DNA from: Nitrospira sp. CR1.3
Lineage (GTDB): Bacteria; Nitrospirota; Nitrospiria; Nitrospirales; Nitrospiraceae
Length of the DNA: 64,000 bases
Assembly: GCA_014055525.1 (NCBI GenBank)
Contig: WIAH01000009.1
Span: 1-64,000 of the forward strand
Direction: 5' to 3'
Shown here: piece by piece, positions 44,529 to 53,270 of the stretch
Numbering within the stretch: the first letter of the stretch is position 1
Layout of the letters: the number at the start of each line of letters is the position of its first letter
Translations under genes and position numbers: made by a program
The notes under the pieces: model-generated
Databases searched by the model: none
Told to the model about the DNA's origin: nothing
What the model saw: only the letters and a program-made list of their open reading frames with translations

Positions 44529-44963
44529 TTACTGACACGCAATTGTGATCTGCCGTGACCTCGCTTTCTCTCGCTTGGGAAAAGTGATCGTCAGCAGTCC
44601 CTGCCGATATGAGGCCATGGCCTTCTCCTGGTCCGCATCGTCAGGGAGTCGGAACGAGCAGGAGAATGCCCCCTCCCCAATATCGCGCCTATACCACTTT
44701 CTGTCCTCCGACGCGCTGTTGTTTCCCTCACCTTTCACGTGGAGCACGTTCTTCTCCACCTGTACATCAATGCGATCGGCCTCCAACCCCGGAAGCGCCA
44801 TCTGCACCGTGAAGCCCTGTTCGTCTTCAAAGACGTTGCACCTCGGATCCCAAGCCTGTGACCACTCGGTCACGGATCGAATCGCGTCGTCAAACAGACG
44901 ATCGATTTGCGACTCAACGGAGTCCTTTCGAAAGATAACGGGTAGTTGATTCAAGACCGCCAT
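44529..44963 (-). CDS. Small heat-shock protein (Hsp20 family)
   Basis: A 144-residue alpha-crystallin-domain chaperone that holds unfolding proteins. The domain covers about residues 40-135: FEDEQGFTVQMALPGLEADRIDV (in part), the VEKNVLHVKGEG strands, AFSCSFRLPDDAD, and LLTITFPK in place of the usual GVLTI start. A second hsp20 gene lies upstream on the same strand with 295 bases between, with a hairpin in the gap. The ATG is preceded by GGAGGGG. Confidence 0.9.
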   Translation of the reverse strand: MAVLNQLPVIFRKDSVESQIDRLFDDAIRSVTEWSQAWDPRCNVFEDEQGFTVQMALPGLEADRIDVQVEKNVLHVKGEGNNSASEDRKWYRRDIGEGAFSCSFRLPDDADQEKAMASYRQGLLTITFPKREKARSRQITIACQ

Positions 44964-45187
44964 CGCGATACCCCTCCTTTCACCACATGGGTGAACATGA
45001 TTGATGGTTGGTTGTTTCGAAGAGCTGGAATCGATGAGGAGGTGAGAGGGCCTAGCAGGCTAACCGGCACATGACCGCCATTCCAGACAGTGGGCCCTCC
45101 ACCAAGTCCATCCAGTCCAGCGGTTCAATGGCCCCTCAATAATACCAGTGAAAGAAAAGTCAAGGGGGAGGGTGCGGCGCAGATACA

Positions 45188-45219
45188 GAACAGCCCGTCT
45201 TTTGAGAGACGGGCTGTTC
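45188..45219. terminator. 13-bp perfect hairpin between the two hsp20 genes
   Basis: GAACAGCCCGTCT (45188-45200) and AGACGGGCTGTTC (45207-45219) form a perfect 13-bp stem with a six-base loop. It sits 40 bases downstream of the hsp20 gene at 45259-45708 (minus strand). There is no long U-run, so it might slow or partly end transcription, or protect mRNA, rather than be a strong terminator. The rest of the 295-base gap shows no gene. Confidence 0.65.
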
Positions 45220-45258
45220 TCGTCGGTATCGCGATGCCGGGGCGGGACGGATCAGCCG

Positions 45259-45708
45259 TCAAGCCACTTTGACTTCGATGGCTTTCGGCTTTGCCTTTTC
45301 CGATTTCGGTAGGTGGAGATGGAGCACGCCTTCCTTGAATTCGGCCTTTACCTTGGTATCATCGACTCCATCGGGCAGCGTAAAGCTTCGTACGAACTGT
45401 CCGTACGAGCGCTCGGTTCGGTGGATCTTGCGACCCTTCTCCTCCCGCTCTTCCTTCCGTTCCCCTTGCAGCGTGAGAACACCGTTTTCCAGCGTGACCT
45501 TCACATCTTCTTTCTTGACCTCCGGGAGTTCTGCCGCAATGTGAAAAGCCTCGTCGGTTTCACTGATGTCGACGGAAGGCACCCAATCCGCCACGGTCAT
45601 GACTTCCTTGCCGTTTGATCCACGCGTGTCCTGTCGCGCAATAACCCGATTGAGTCGCTCGGACATTTCTTCCAACTCGCGCAATGGATTCCAACGCACC
45701 AGATTCAT
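45259..45708 (-). CDS. Small heat-shock protein (Hsp20/IbpA type)
   Basis: A 149-residue Hsp20. It begins MNLVRWNPLRELEEM, a common N-terminus of class A-type bacterial sHsps, and has the alpha-crystallin domain (about 43-145): FHIAAELPEVKKEDVKV, the VLTLQGERKEE strand, and EFKEGVLHLHLPKSEKAKPK with the conserved C-terminal IEVKV. It prevents aggregation under heat or oxidative stress. AGGAGGTCTGTG precedes the ATG; the open frame extends 23 codons further without need. Confidence 0.93.
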   Translation of the reverse strand: MNLVRWNPLRELEEMSERLNRVIARQDTRGSNGKEVMTVADWVPSVDISETDEAFHIAAELPEVKKEDVKVTLENGVLTLQGERKEEREEKGRKIHRTERSYGQFVRSFTLPDGVDDTKVKAEFKEGVLHLHLPKSEKAKPKAIEVKVA

Positions 45709-45855
45709 CACAGACCTCCTTTCTTGATGCGTGAGTTTGCTCACGGATGCCCTGCCTCCACACTCGACCTTGAGCAACGACGCCGGAGAAACTCCCCGAC
45801 TCCATCCCTCATTCGGTCGCGATAGCCGGACAGAGACAATCTCTCCGACCGGAAA

Positions 45856-45883
45856 ACAGTAAGTCCTGTTTGGTTGTGGTCAA
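45856..45883 (-). promoter_or_regulatory. Candidate hsp20 promoter in the 351-base divergent gap
   Basis: On the minus strand TTGACC (45878-45883) and TACTGT (45856-45861) are 16 bases apart, about 150 bases before the hsp20 ATG. Nothing typical of CIRCE or a sigma-32 site is evident. On the plus strand TTGACA at 45928-45933 may serve the 46060 gene, though its -10 box is poor. A short hairpin (CGTGAG/CTCACG, 45730-45745) sits in the hsp20 5' leader. Confidence 0.4.
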
Positions 45884-46059
45884 GATCCCCCCCCTTGAAC
45901 TGTTTGGCTCTGGTTCTGGACCCGGTCTTGACATTTCTTGGAGAAGAATTATTTGCACAGGCGTTAGGCGGAGTCGTCATGCTGGTATTGATGATGAGCC
46001 CGCATGACGACCTTCCGTACTTCGTCACAAACCATCACGCATAACCCAAGGAGGGACAT

Positions 46060-46446
46060 ATGAAAGCGACAGCCGTTTTGTGCGCGTTGTCCCTGCTGAT
46101 CGGCGGGATGGCTCTGATGCCGACAGCAGTTCACGCAGCCGGATGGATCTCCGGAGCCGAGGCCGATGCGGCGCCGTGGGTCAAGGACATCGAACAGGAG
46201 CTCTTCAAGAAGGATTATCGGTATGTCTACGCCAATGATCCTCGAACGCCTCAGGCGGTCGTCCTTCGAAAGTTGAATCAAGCGGCTAAGGCCTACGAGG
46301 CCAAGGATCACGCGTTGGCACAACAGCTCGTGCGCGAGGCACTCGCTGTGTTCGAGGAAGGGGTGCGCAAGCACTACTACTCGCAGTCGGATATCGATCC
46401 GATCGTGACGTTCATCCGTCAGCACGTGCCCATCAAGACTAGTTGA
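46060..46446 (+). CDS. Exported hypothetical protein
   Basis: A 128-residue protein with a signal peptide (residues 1-26, ending in AVHAAG), thus periplasmic. The mature part is largely helical and mixed-charge (AAPWVKDIEQELFKKDYRYVY, VREALAVFEEGVRKHYYSQSD). I do not recognise the family. The ribosome site AAGGAGG is strong. It starts the plus-strand part of the stress cluster and is divergent from hsp20. Confidence 0.7.
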   Translation: MKATAVLCALSLLIGGMALMPTAVHAAGWISGAEADAAPWVKDIEQELFKKDYRYVYANDPRTPQAVVLRKLNQAAKAYEAKDHALAQQLVREALAVFEEGVRKHYYSQSDIDPIVTFIRQHVPIKTS

Positions 46447-46520
46447 GAGAAATCTGTGGGGGGCCGCGGCGTGAAGATACGCCCGGCCCCTTCTGGAAAA
46501 AGTGGAAGGGAGGGGTGACC

Positions 46521-46658
46521 ATGTATGCCGCGATTGCACTGATTAGTGTCATGCTCTTCACTTGGGCCGTTGCGGTGTGGGCATCCTATTGCGACGAAAC
46601 ATCCAAGGATCGTGAAGAGCCAACGGACAGGAAAACGATGTTGCGCAAAGTTGCCTGA
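46521..46658 (+). CDS. Very small membrane protein
   Basis: A 45-residue protein consisting of one transmembrane helix (MYAAIALISVMLFTWAVAVW) and a charged tail (CDETSKDREEPTDRK). GGGAGGGG five bases before the ATG suggests translation. Function is unknown. The longer open frame beginning at 46443 overlaps the end of the previous gene. Confidence 0.5.
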   Translation: MYAAIALISVMLFTWAVAVWASYCDETSKDREEPTDRKTMLRKVA

Positions 46659-46874
46659 GGATCAGGTCAAACGCATTCGTCTGATCGAGAAACTTCCCGT
46701 TGGTCCGTTATCCCCGATCCCGCGGTCGGAGGGTGGAGGAAGCAAAGAATCTCGCCTGCTGGGAGAGGCATTCACGGAAGGGTCCGGTGGAGCCAGGTAA
46801 GGGGAAGAATCACGGGAAAGGACGAATGAATCCGGATCGCCAGGGCAACAATGCCGCTCAAGGAGGTGAGGACC

Positions 46875-47102
46875 ATGAAATGCGAACGTTGCGGAGGATT
46901 GACCATTGATGTGTCCTTTTTCGGCGGGGTGACTGCAACCGGCGCGTGGGAATATGACGGATGGAAATGCCTGAACTGCGGCTATGTCACCGATCCGCTC
47001 ATTCTGAAGAACAGAACCGCTCGCTCCCAGCGAATGAGCCGGCGAGACTCTATTCGCAGCGCCGGTCAAAGGAGTCGGACTGCAGCGCAGATTGCAGCAT
47101 AA
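46875..47102 (+). CDS. Small zinc-ribbon protein
   Basis: A 75-residue protein with two knuckles, MKCERCGG at the start and KCLNCGY at about residues 31-37, giving a four-Cys zinc ribbon, followed by an Arg/Ser-rich tail. AAGGAGGTGAG precedes the ATG. The target (nucleic acid or protein) cannot be told. The 216 bases before it carry no gene I can support. Confidence 0.6.
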   Translation: MKCERCGGLTIDVSFFGGVTATGAWEYDGWKCLNCGYVTDPLILKNRTARSQRMSRRDSIRSAGQRSRTAAQIAA

Positions 47103-47165
47103 ACACGAACAGGACGTGGAGGGCGCTGACTCGCGTCGAGTCGTGCGAGTCATGAAGGTGTTGTC

Positions 47166-48677
47166 ATGAACCATTCCGTCAAATTGATCCAATGGGGCCT
47201 CGTGGTTCTATCCGTCGCAGGAATCCTCCTGCTCGTCGCAGGCCCATGGGCCTGTTCTCCGCCGTCGGACACGGCGGTATCGGAACAGACGGCGGTGGCA
47301 GCTCAACCCACCCCGCCGGCGGCGGAGACGGTCGCCTCTTCCCAACCCTTCGTCGCGATTGCGAAACAGGCGAAGGCTTCCGTTGTCAACATCGCTTCTG
47401 TCAAGAAGAGTGCTCCGCGGGGCGACCGGTTCCCAAGCCCGTTCTTCGAGGATCCTTTTTTTCGCCGTTTCTTCGGGGAAGAATTCGAGCGCCGCTTGCC
47501 GGCGCCTCGCGATTACCGCGAGCAGGGACTCGGGTCCGGCGTCATCGTCACATCGGACGGATACATCGTCACCAACAATCATGTTGTCGAGGCGGCGGAC
47601 GAGTTGACCGTCGCCTTACCAGACAAGCGCACCTTCAAGGGCAAGATCGTCGGCACGGATCCCAAGACCGACGTAGCGGTCATCAAGATCGATGCTTCGG
47701 GCCTTCCTGTGCTGGCATGGGGCGATGCCGGACAGTTGCAGGTCGGCGAGATGGTGCTCGCTGTCGGCAACCCGTTTGGACTGAGTCAAACCGTCACGAT
47801 GGGCATCATTAGCGCAGTCGGCCGCGCGAACATGGGCATTGTGGACTATGAGGACTTCATTCAGACCGATGCGGCCATCAATCCTGGCAATTCCGGTGGC
47901 GCCCTGGTCAACTTGAGGGGCGAACTCATCGGCATCAACACGGCCATCTTCACGCAAAGCGGCGGGTATATGGGCATCGGCTTCGCCATTCCCAGCAACA
48001 TGGCCAAGAGTGTCATGGACAGTCTGGTCAAGCACGGGAAAGTGGTGAGGGGCTGGATTGGTGTGTCTATTCAAGAGGTGACTCCGGACCTCGCCAAAGA
48101 ATTCGGCGTCGCCGACGCAAGGGGCGCCTTGGTCGCGGACGTGATGGATGACAGTCCCGCGTCGAAGGCGAAGCTCGAGCGCGGCGACATCATCACGGCC
48201 TTCAATGGGACCGCGATCCGCGATCCCAGTCAATTGCGATCGCTGGTGGCCGACACGTCGCCTGGCACAAGCGTGACGGTTTCCATCATCCGCGACAAAA
48301 AGACGAAGTATCTCACCCTCACGATCGCGGAGCTCCCGAAGGAGCTTGCGAAGACCGGTCGTCGAGACAGCGGGAACAGCAAGGGCGAGCACGCGCTCGC
48401 GGGGCTCACGGTTGAAGACGCCGCGAATCAATCGGAACGATTCGGACGATCGAAAACCCGGTCTGGAGTCATCGTGACGGAGATAGAAGCTGACAGTCCT
48501 GCGGAGCGAGCCGGAGTACGAACGGGCGACGTCATTCGCGAAATCAACCGCAAGCCGGTGAAAGACGTTCGGGATTTTGATCGGCTCACGGGTCAGCTGA
48601 GCCCGAGCTCGCCCGTTCTTCTCTTGCTCAATCGGGGCAATGCCACCATCTTTCTGTCGATTAATCCCGGCAGGTAG
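47166..48677 (+). CDS. HtrA/DegP-type serine endoprotease
   Basis: A 503-residue periplasmic protease. A hydrophobic N-terminal segment (about 9-27) followed by a Cys30 could be anchor or signal. The trypsin-like catalytic triad is His139 (VTNNHVVE), Asp169 (KTDVAVIKID) and Ser243 (GNSGGALV). Two PDZ domains follow (about 290-380 and 400-495). It degrades or refolds damaged envelope proteins. It follows hsp20s and small envelope genes, consistent with a joint stress role. DegP versus DegQ cannot be decided. Confidence 0.93.
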   Translation: MNHSVKLIQWGLVVLSVAGILLLVAGPWACSPPSDTAVSEQTAVAAQPTPPAAETVASSQPFVAIAKQAKASVVNIASVKKSAPRGDRFPSPFFEDPFFRRFFGEEFERRLPAPRDYREQGLGSGVIVTSDGYIVTNNHVVEAADELTVALPDKRTFKGKIVGTDPKTDVAVIKIDASGLPVLAWGDAGQLQVGEMVLAVGNPFGLSQTVTMGIISAVGRANMGIVDYEDFIQTDAAINPGNSGGALVNLRGELIGINTAIFTQSGGYMGIGFAIPSNMAKSVMDSLVKHGKVVRGWIGVSIQEVTPDLAKEFGVADARGALVADVMDDSPASKAKLERGDIITAFNGTAIRDPSQLRSLVADTSPGTSVTVSIIRDKKTKYLTLTIAELPKELAKTGRRDSGNSKGEHALAGLTVEDAANQSERFGRSKTRSGVIVTEIEADSPAERAGVRTGDVIREINRKPVKDVRDFDRLTGQLSPSSPVLLLLNRGNATIFLSINPGR

Positions 48678-48775
48678 GACGGCGTTGATGACGCTATCGC
48701 TACGACTGTGGGCGTATTGAGTTGTGTGGGCGCCTTCCCTACCCCTCGCCGGAGCAAGCAGCCCGACGATCCGCT

Positions 48776-49816
48776 TCACGTATCCCACGTTCCTCCTTCC
48801 TTGTAGAGGTTGTTCATGATCTCGTTCTTTCTCTGCGGGTCCTGCTCGTACTTGATGGCCTTGGTGTAGTTCTCGATCGCCAGCTGCACCTTGCCGCGGC
48901 TCGCGTAGCACTTGGCGACACCCAGGTAGGCTCTCGCATTCTCGGGATCGAATTTCAGAGCCTGGTTGAAGCACTCCATCGCTTCCTCACGGTGGCCGCG
49001 GTCGAAGCGCATCCAGCCGAGCGCCGAGTGGGCCGCTGCGAGGTCCGGCTTGGCCTCGACCGCCGCTCGGTATTCCTTCATCGCCAAATCCGGACGGTTC
49101 TTGGTCTCGTACAGACCGCCCAGTGCGAAATGCACTTCCCCGTCACGCGGATTCAAGCGAAGCGCTTCCTGGTATTCCAAGAGCGCGGCCTGCGTCTTTC
49201 CCTGTTCGGCGAGCGCGCAGGCAAGATTCGCGTGTGCGACGGCGTCATTCGGGTTGAGCTTGATGACCTCCCGGTACTGCGGAATGGCCATCTCCAAACG
49301 CCCTTGTTCCTGATAGGCCACGCCTAGATTGGTTCTGGCCGGCGCGTACGCGGGGTCGAGGCGGACGGCCTCGCGATATTCTTTGATCGCCATCTCAAGA
49401 TGACCGGCCCGTTCGTGAATCTGCGCGAGGAAGTAATGCGGGTAGGCCGATTGCGGCGCCAACCTGGCCGCCTCCTTGTAGCTCTGCAGCGACTGTTCGG
49501 ACTGTCCCGACTGGGCTAAAAATAAGCCCATGATCAGATGCGCAGGCGCGTCGTCGGCATGCTGCGCGAGGAGTCCTTCCACCCACTTCTTGACCAAGGC
49601 GATGTCCTCCGCCCCCTGCAGGCACTCGGCATGGCTCGCCCAGGCCTCGGCGAACCGCGCGTTCATCAGATGCGCGACGTTCAACACAAAATGCGGACGT
49701 GGATCACGCGGATCAACCGAGGCGGGATAGCGCGTCCAGGCAAGGGCCGCCTGGGTTGCGCGCTCCCAATCTCCTGCCAGGAGAGCGGCTTCGCACTGTA
49801 TTTGATACTGGCTCAT
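48776..49816 (-). CDS. Tetratricopeptide-repeat protein
   Basis: A 346-residue protein made of about eight 34-residue TPR units, e.g. AGHLEMAIKEYREAVRLDP and GRLEMAIPQYREVIKLNP with the family pattern of small residues. There is no signal peptide, so it is cytoplasmic. TPR arrays serve as protein scaffolds; the partner is not known. It lies 23 bases downstream of the ThyX-like gene on the same strand and is probably transcribed with it. Confidence 0.85.
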   Translation of the reverse strand: MSQYQIQCEAALLAGDWERATQAALAWTRYPASVDPRDPRPHFVLNVAHLMNARFAEAWASHAECLQGAEDIALVKKWVEGLLAQHADDAPAHLIMGLFLAQSGQSEQSLQSYKEAARLAPQSAYPHYFLAQIHERAGHLEMAIKEYREAVRLDPAYAPARTNLGVAYQEQGRLEMAIPQYREVIKLNPNDAVAHANLACALAEQGKTQAALLEYQEALRLNPRDGEVHFALGGLYETKNRPDLAMKEYRAAVEAKPDLAAAHSALGWMRFDRGHREEAMECFNQALKFDPENARAYLGVAKCYASRGKVQLAIENYTKAIKYEQDPQRKNEIMNNLYKEGGTWDT

Positions 49817-49839
49817 GACGCGCGCGTGATCAAGGACCG

Positions 49840-51327
49840 CTACCGCGTAAGGGTGTCTTCGATGTCGGGTGAGGTGGCTTGCATGTGCATACCGAGGGAG
49901 GGATAGCGTTCGGCGAGCTTCTGCTTCATCAGCCAGGCGATCGTCCGATACGACCAGTGTCCCTTCACGCCGGACCGCAACTTGGCGATGTACTCAGCCT
50001 CGGCGAAATCCATCTTGAACAGACAGCGGACCTTGAAGCCGAAGGGAATGGCATAGAGCGCGGCTTCCACGTTGATTTTTTTTAGTTGATCGATATCGGC
50101 CCGCACCGCATCCATCGCTTGACGATATTCGCCGTCGAGCCCCGCCTGCACGAGCGGCGGGGGGACGTCGTAGCCGTGCACAGTCGTGAAGTTCTGTTGA
50201 ATCTGCTGGCAGCGTCGATGCCGGTGCATGTCGCGCCAGCCGCCGATGTCCATGAGCACGTCAAAGGTGAAAGCGTAGCCGCTGCGGAATTCCTTGATGA
50301 GCTCGTCGTATGTCCCCCGATGGCTGAGCGCCACCGCAATGGTGTCCTGCTTTTGCTTTTCTGTCCACTCGCGGACGACCGCGAGGATTCTCCGGTAGGG
50401 CGCCTGCGACACCCGATAGAGCAATGTGGACACGACCTCATCGAGCGGATCATGCTGGTCTATCAGGTCGACCGGATCCTGCGTTCCCCACGTCGAGGGG
50501 TTCTCAAGCCCCGTTCCGCGCAACGCTTCCTTGGCATATCGCGCCAAGTCCGTATACACCCTCGTCTGGTAATCGTTAGCCCTCGCATGGCGGGCGAGCG
50601 TCGGCGCCATGGGCTCATTCAATCCCGGCGTTTGCCCGTTGAGTTCGCCCCATATATTCATCGGGGACCGTTGACAGGCGTCTTTCAGATCCTCGCCGAT
50701 CATGCGGAGTTCCGGCAGCTGCGAGGAAAGGAGGCGGACGATCTGTTTCTCCAACGTCCTGATGCTGACGACCTGTCCGACATTCGTCCGCGAGGCGAGC
50801 GGCAAGAGATAGCGAGTGACGTCGAAGGCCCTGGCCGCGATGGTTCGTTGATAGTCGCCGGGTCTCATGGACTCCGGCCGGGGCTCGCGCTCGGAGAGAA
50901 ACGCGACGAGCGGGCCGTGGAGTAACCGGTAGATCTCGCCGAGGCTCCGGAGAATGCCCTGATAGGTCCCTTCCGTTTCGCTTCCATGAATGGCATCCGG
51001 CACGTACCAGCCGCTGGAGGCGAAGTTCTGATACCGGCTCGATTTCGCCTGTCCGTCCCATACGGGTTCGTCCTCCAAGCGGATGGCGGCAAGTTCGGTG
51101 ATCTCTTCGAAACAGATGATGACGTGGCCGAGGTCGGCGATGGAGGCGTGGCCATAGTCGAAATAGAACTGTTCCCAGAATTTTTCGGAGGAATGGCCGT
51201 GAACCCACTTGATGCTGTTTTCGATCGAGTCAGGCGAGCGACTATACCGGGCCAAGGCGTAGGCGGATTTCTCCGGCGGCATCGGCGCCACCGCGATCAC
51301 GCGGCGGGTGGGTCGATCGGCGCTCAT
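49840..51327 (-). CDS. Double-length ThyX-like thymidylate synthase homologue
   Basis: A 495-residue protein with two ThyX-like halves; a typical ThyX has 210-250 residues. The first half has HASIADLGHVIICFEEITELAAIRLED and SSRYQNF (96-102), lacking the RHR motif. The second half has the RHR motif (369-371; RDMHRHRRCQQIQQ) and the C-terminal FGFKVRCLFKMDFAEAEYIAKLR region (given in part). ThyX methylates dUMP with FAD and methylene-folate. Whether this form is catalytic, or a related enzyme, is not certain. No thyA is in the window. Confidence 0.75.
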   Translation of the reverse strand: MSADRPTRRVIAVAPMPPEKSAYALARYSRSPDSIENSIKWVHGHSSEKFWEQFYFDYGHASIADLGHVIICFEEITELAAIRLEDEPVWDGQAKSSRYQNFASSGWYVPDAIHGSETEGTYQGILRSLGEIYRLLHGPLVAFLSEREPRPESMRPGDYQRTIAARAFDVTRYLLPLASRTNVGQVVSIRTLEKQIVRLLSSQLPELRMIGEDLKDACQRSPMNIWGELNGQTPGLNEPMAPTLARHARANDYQTRVYTDLARYAKEALRGTGLENPSTWGTQDPVDLIDQHDPLDEVVSTLLYRVSQAPYRRILAVVREWTEKQKQDTIAVALSHRGTYDELIKEFRSGYAFTFDVLMDIGGWRDMHRHRRCQQIQQNFTTVHGYDVPPPLVQAGLDGEYRQAMDAVRADIDQLKKINVEAALYAIPFGFKVRCLFKMDFAEAEYIAKLRSGVKGHWSYRTIAWLMKQKLAERYPSLGMHMQATSPDIEDTLTR

Positions 51328-51466
51328 GACAATTCTCCTGCCATTAGATAGTCGAACGGAAGTTGCGAACTATAGCCTCCGCGCGCCGCTTGACGCAACC
51401 GGCGAGAGTTGCACGTTCACAAGTTAGCAAGTGGAATATTCCCAATGTCTTTACTTGCCAACCTGT

Positions 51467-51485
51467 CACTTTCCAACTTTCAGAC
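51467..51485. repeat. Dispersed short repeat, first copy
   Basis: CACTTTCCAACTTTCAGAC here recurs, in reverse complement with one mismatch, at 62990-63008. Both lie in gaps between divergent genes (before hisS and before smpB). A nearby imperfect inverted repeat GTTAGCAAGT/ACTTGCCAAC occupies about 51424-51462. The origin is not known; both are outside coding regions. Confidence 0.45.
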
Positions 51486-51498
51486 CACGAGCTGCGCG

Positions 51499-51528
51499 TT
51501 GACTTGCCCGTGAGCCCATCGTTATAGT
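51499..51528 (+). promoter_or_regulatory. Sigma-70-type promoter of hisS
   Basis: TTGACT (51499-51504) and TATAGT (51523-51528) are 18 bases apart, a strong sigma-70 promoter on the plus strand. Transcription would begin near 51535, leaving about 35 bases to the ATG, with GGAGGAGG in that leader. Confidence 0.65.
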
Positions 51529-51569
51529 CGCGGCGCGCGGACGGGGGGAGGAGGCCTGGGTCCAACAGC

Positions 51570-52826
51570 ATGATTAAAGGGATTAAAGGCGTCAAAGATA
51601 TTCTGCCGGAAGAAACACCCAGATGGCGCTTCATCGAGGAAACCGCACGTCGTTGGGCCGGTCGCTATGGCTTTCAGGAAGTCCGTATTCCGATATTCGA
51701 AGTGACAGCCCTCTTCGCCCGCAGTATCGGCGCCAGCACGGACATCGTCGAGAAGGAAATGTATACCTTTCCGGATCGCGACGGCACTTCGCTCACCCTG
51801 CGCCCCGAAGGAACCGCGGGAACCGTTCGAGCTTTCGTGGAGCACAATCGCGCCTCTGATCCTTTACCACAAAAATACTACTACCTTGGTCCGATGTTCC
51901 GCCATGAACGGCCTCAAGCCGGGCGGCTCAGGCAATTCCACCAATTCGGTGTCGAGTTTTTCGGCACAGAGGATCCGAGAGCCGATGTCGAGGTGATCTC
52001 GCTGCTCTGGGGCCTGTTATCCGATCTCGTCCTGCCTGATCTGACACTCGAAATGAACAGCCTCGGGAGTTCCACAGACCGGGCCGCGTATTTACCGGTC
52101 TTGGTGTCGTTTCTCAAGGGACGACTCAACCGTCTCTGCGCCAACTGCCAGCGCCGCATCGAGACCAACCCGCTTCGCGTACTTGACTGCAAGGTACCTG
52201 AGTGCCGGGCCGCCACGGAAGACGCTCCAGAGTTGCTGTCTCATATTTCCTCTGAAGCCAGGCAGCATTTTCAACAGGTGCTCGACGGTCTGGCGGCGCT
52301 TGGCATCTCTCACCGGCTCAACCCGAGACTCGTCCGAGGTTTGGACTACTACTGCCTGACCGCGTTCGAGATCACCTCTTCGCACTTGGGTGCACAGAAT
52401 GCCGTGGGCGCTGGTGGTCGATACGACGGCTTGGTTGAAGCATTGGGAGGACCGAAGACGCCCGCAGTCGGATTCGCCGTCGGATTGGAACGGGTATCCT
52501 TGATGCTGCCGGATCGGAGTCTGCCTCCGGGCATTCCACCGGTCTACGTCGCTGCGTTTGGACCTGAAGGAGGACCTGCCGGGATTCGCTTACTCGAAGA
52601 ACTTCGTCGGGCGGGTATTTCAGCGGTGACGGACTACCGGTCCACGACGTTGAAGGCCCATCTCCGTCAAGCAGATCGCGCCGGAAGTCGTTACACTATC
52701 CTCCTCGGAGACGACGAAGCCCGTCGGGGTTCTGTGGTAGTTCGCAACATGGATACGAAGGCCCAAAGTGACGTGTCCTTTGCCGACATTTCACGTTCTC
52801 TTCTGTCACAGATCAGCCCATCCTAG
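51570..52826 (+). CDS. hisS: Histidine-tRNA ligase
   Basis: A 418-residue class II aminoacyl-tRNA synthetase that charges tRNA-His. Signatures are GTAGTVRAFVEHN (motif 1-2 area), GPMFRHERPQAGRLRQFHQFG (motif 2; given in part), the His-A loop LVRGLDYYCLTAFE, and GGRYDGLVEALGG with VGFAVGLERV (motif 3). A C-terminal anticodon-binding domain follows from about residue 325. The ribosome site GGAGGAGG is 15 bases away, a little far. Length is normal. Confidence 0.96.
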   Translation: MIKGIKGVKDILPEETPRWRFIEETARRWAGRYGFQEVRIPIFEVTALFARSIGASTDIVEKEMYTFPDRDGTSLTLRPEGTAGTVRAFVEHNRASDPLPQKYYYLGPMFRHERPQAGRLRQFHQFGVEFFGTEDPRADVEVISLLWGLLSDLVLPDLTLEMNSLGSSTDRAAYLPVLVSFLKGRLNRLCANCQRRIETNPLRVLDCKVPECRAATEDAPELLSHISSEARQHFQQVLDGLAALGISHRLNPRLVRGLDYYCLTAFEITSSHLGAQNAVGAGGRYDGLVEALGGPKTPAVGFAVGLERVSLMLPDRSLPPGIPPVYVAAFGPEGGPAGIRLLEELRRAGISAVTDYRSTTLKAHLRQADRAGSRYTILLGDDEARRGSVVVRNMDTKAQSDVSFADISRSLLSQISPS

Positions 52827-52940
52827 CAGGCAAGTTTTTCATATTGACTTCCTCTGAAAAACCCCGTAGGCTCGCCTCCTGACAATATTGTAACCATTTG
52901 AATAATAAGTGAAGTTTCTTTTTTGTTCACTAATCTCCTT

Positions 52941-53261
52941 ATGGCGTCTCGGAAGCTCGGCCTTCTGTTATCCACACCCCCTTCGCATCCGAGTGTTGAG
53001 ACCGTGGCTCGTCTCGCACAGGCGGCGGTTACGCGCGGAGTAGAGGTCTATCTCTACCTTATCGATGAGGGTGTCAGGAATGTACGGGATGACCGGTATA
53101 TTGGTCTTCTCGATGTTGGTGTGAAGATGTCGGTGTGCGCGTATGGATGCCAGCAACATGGGGTACCGACGAACAACGTAGACAGGCGCGCCTCTCTCTC
53201 AGGACTTGTGGTGTTATCGGGCATTATCGATGGATGCGACCGCTTCCTCGCGTTCACGTAA
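52941..53261 (+). CDS. DsrE/TusD-like sulfur-relay protein
   Basis: A 106-residue member of the DsrE family. Marks are KLGLLLSTPPSHPSVETVARL at the start, EVYLYLIDEGV in the centre and MSVCAYGCQQHGVP (about 65-78) where the sulfur-carrying Cys of DsrE/TusD sits. Such proteins carry persulfide for sulfur oxidation or tRNA thiolation. It forms a trio with the two following genes. A DnaA box (TTATCCACA, 52968-52976) lies inside its coding region. Base composition is lower in GC than the neighbours. Confidence 0.75.
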   Translation: MASRKLGLLLSTPPSHPSVETVARLAQAAVTRGVEVYLYLIDEGVRNVRDDRYIGLLDVGVKMSVCAYGCQQHGVPTNNVDRRASLSGLVVLSGIIDGCDRFLAFT

Positions 53262-53270
53262 GCATGTCAC

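Noticed and set aside
46700-46909. Short frame before the zinc-ribbon gene
   Set aside because: It overlaps the zinc-ribbon start in another frame and has no ribosome site or motif.
47616-48974. A 452-codon minus-strand frame opposite the HtrA gene
   Set aside because: Antisense to a clear protease; the sequence lacks any family motif.
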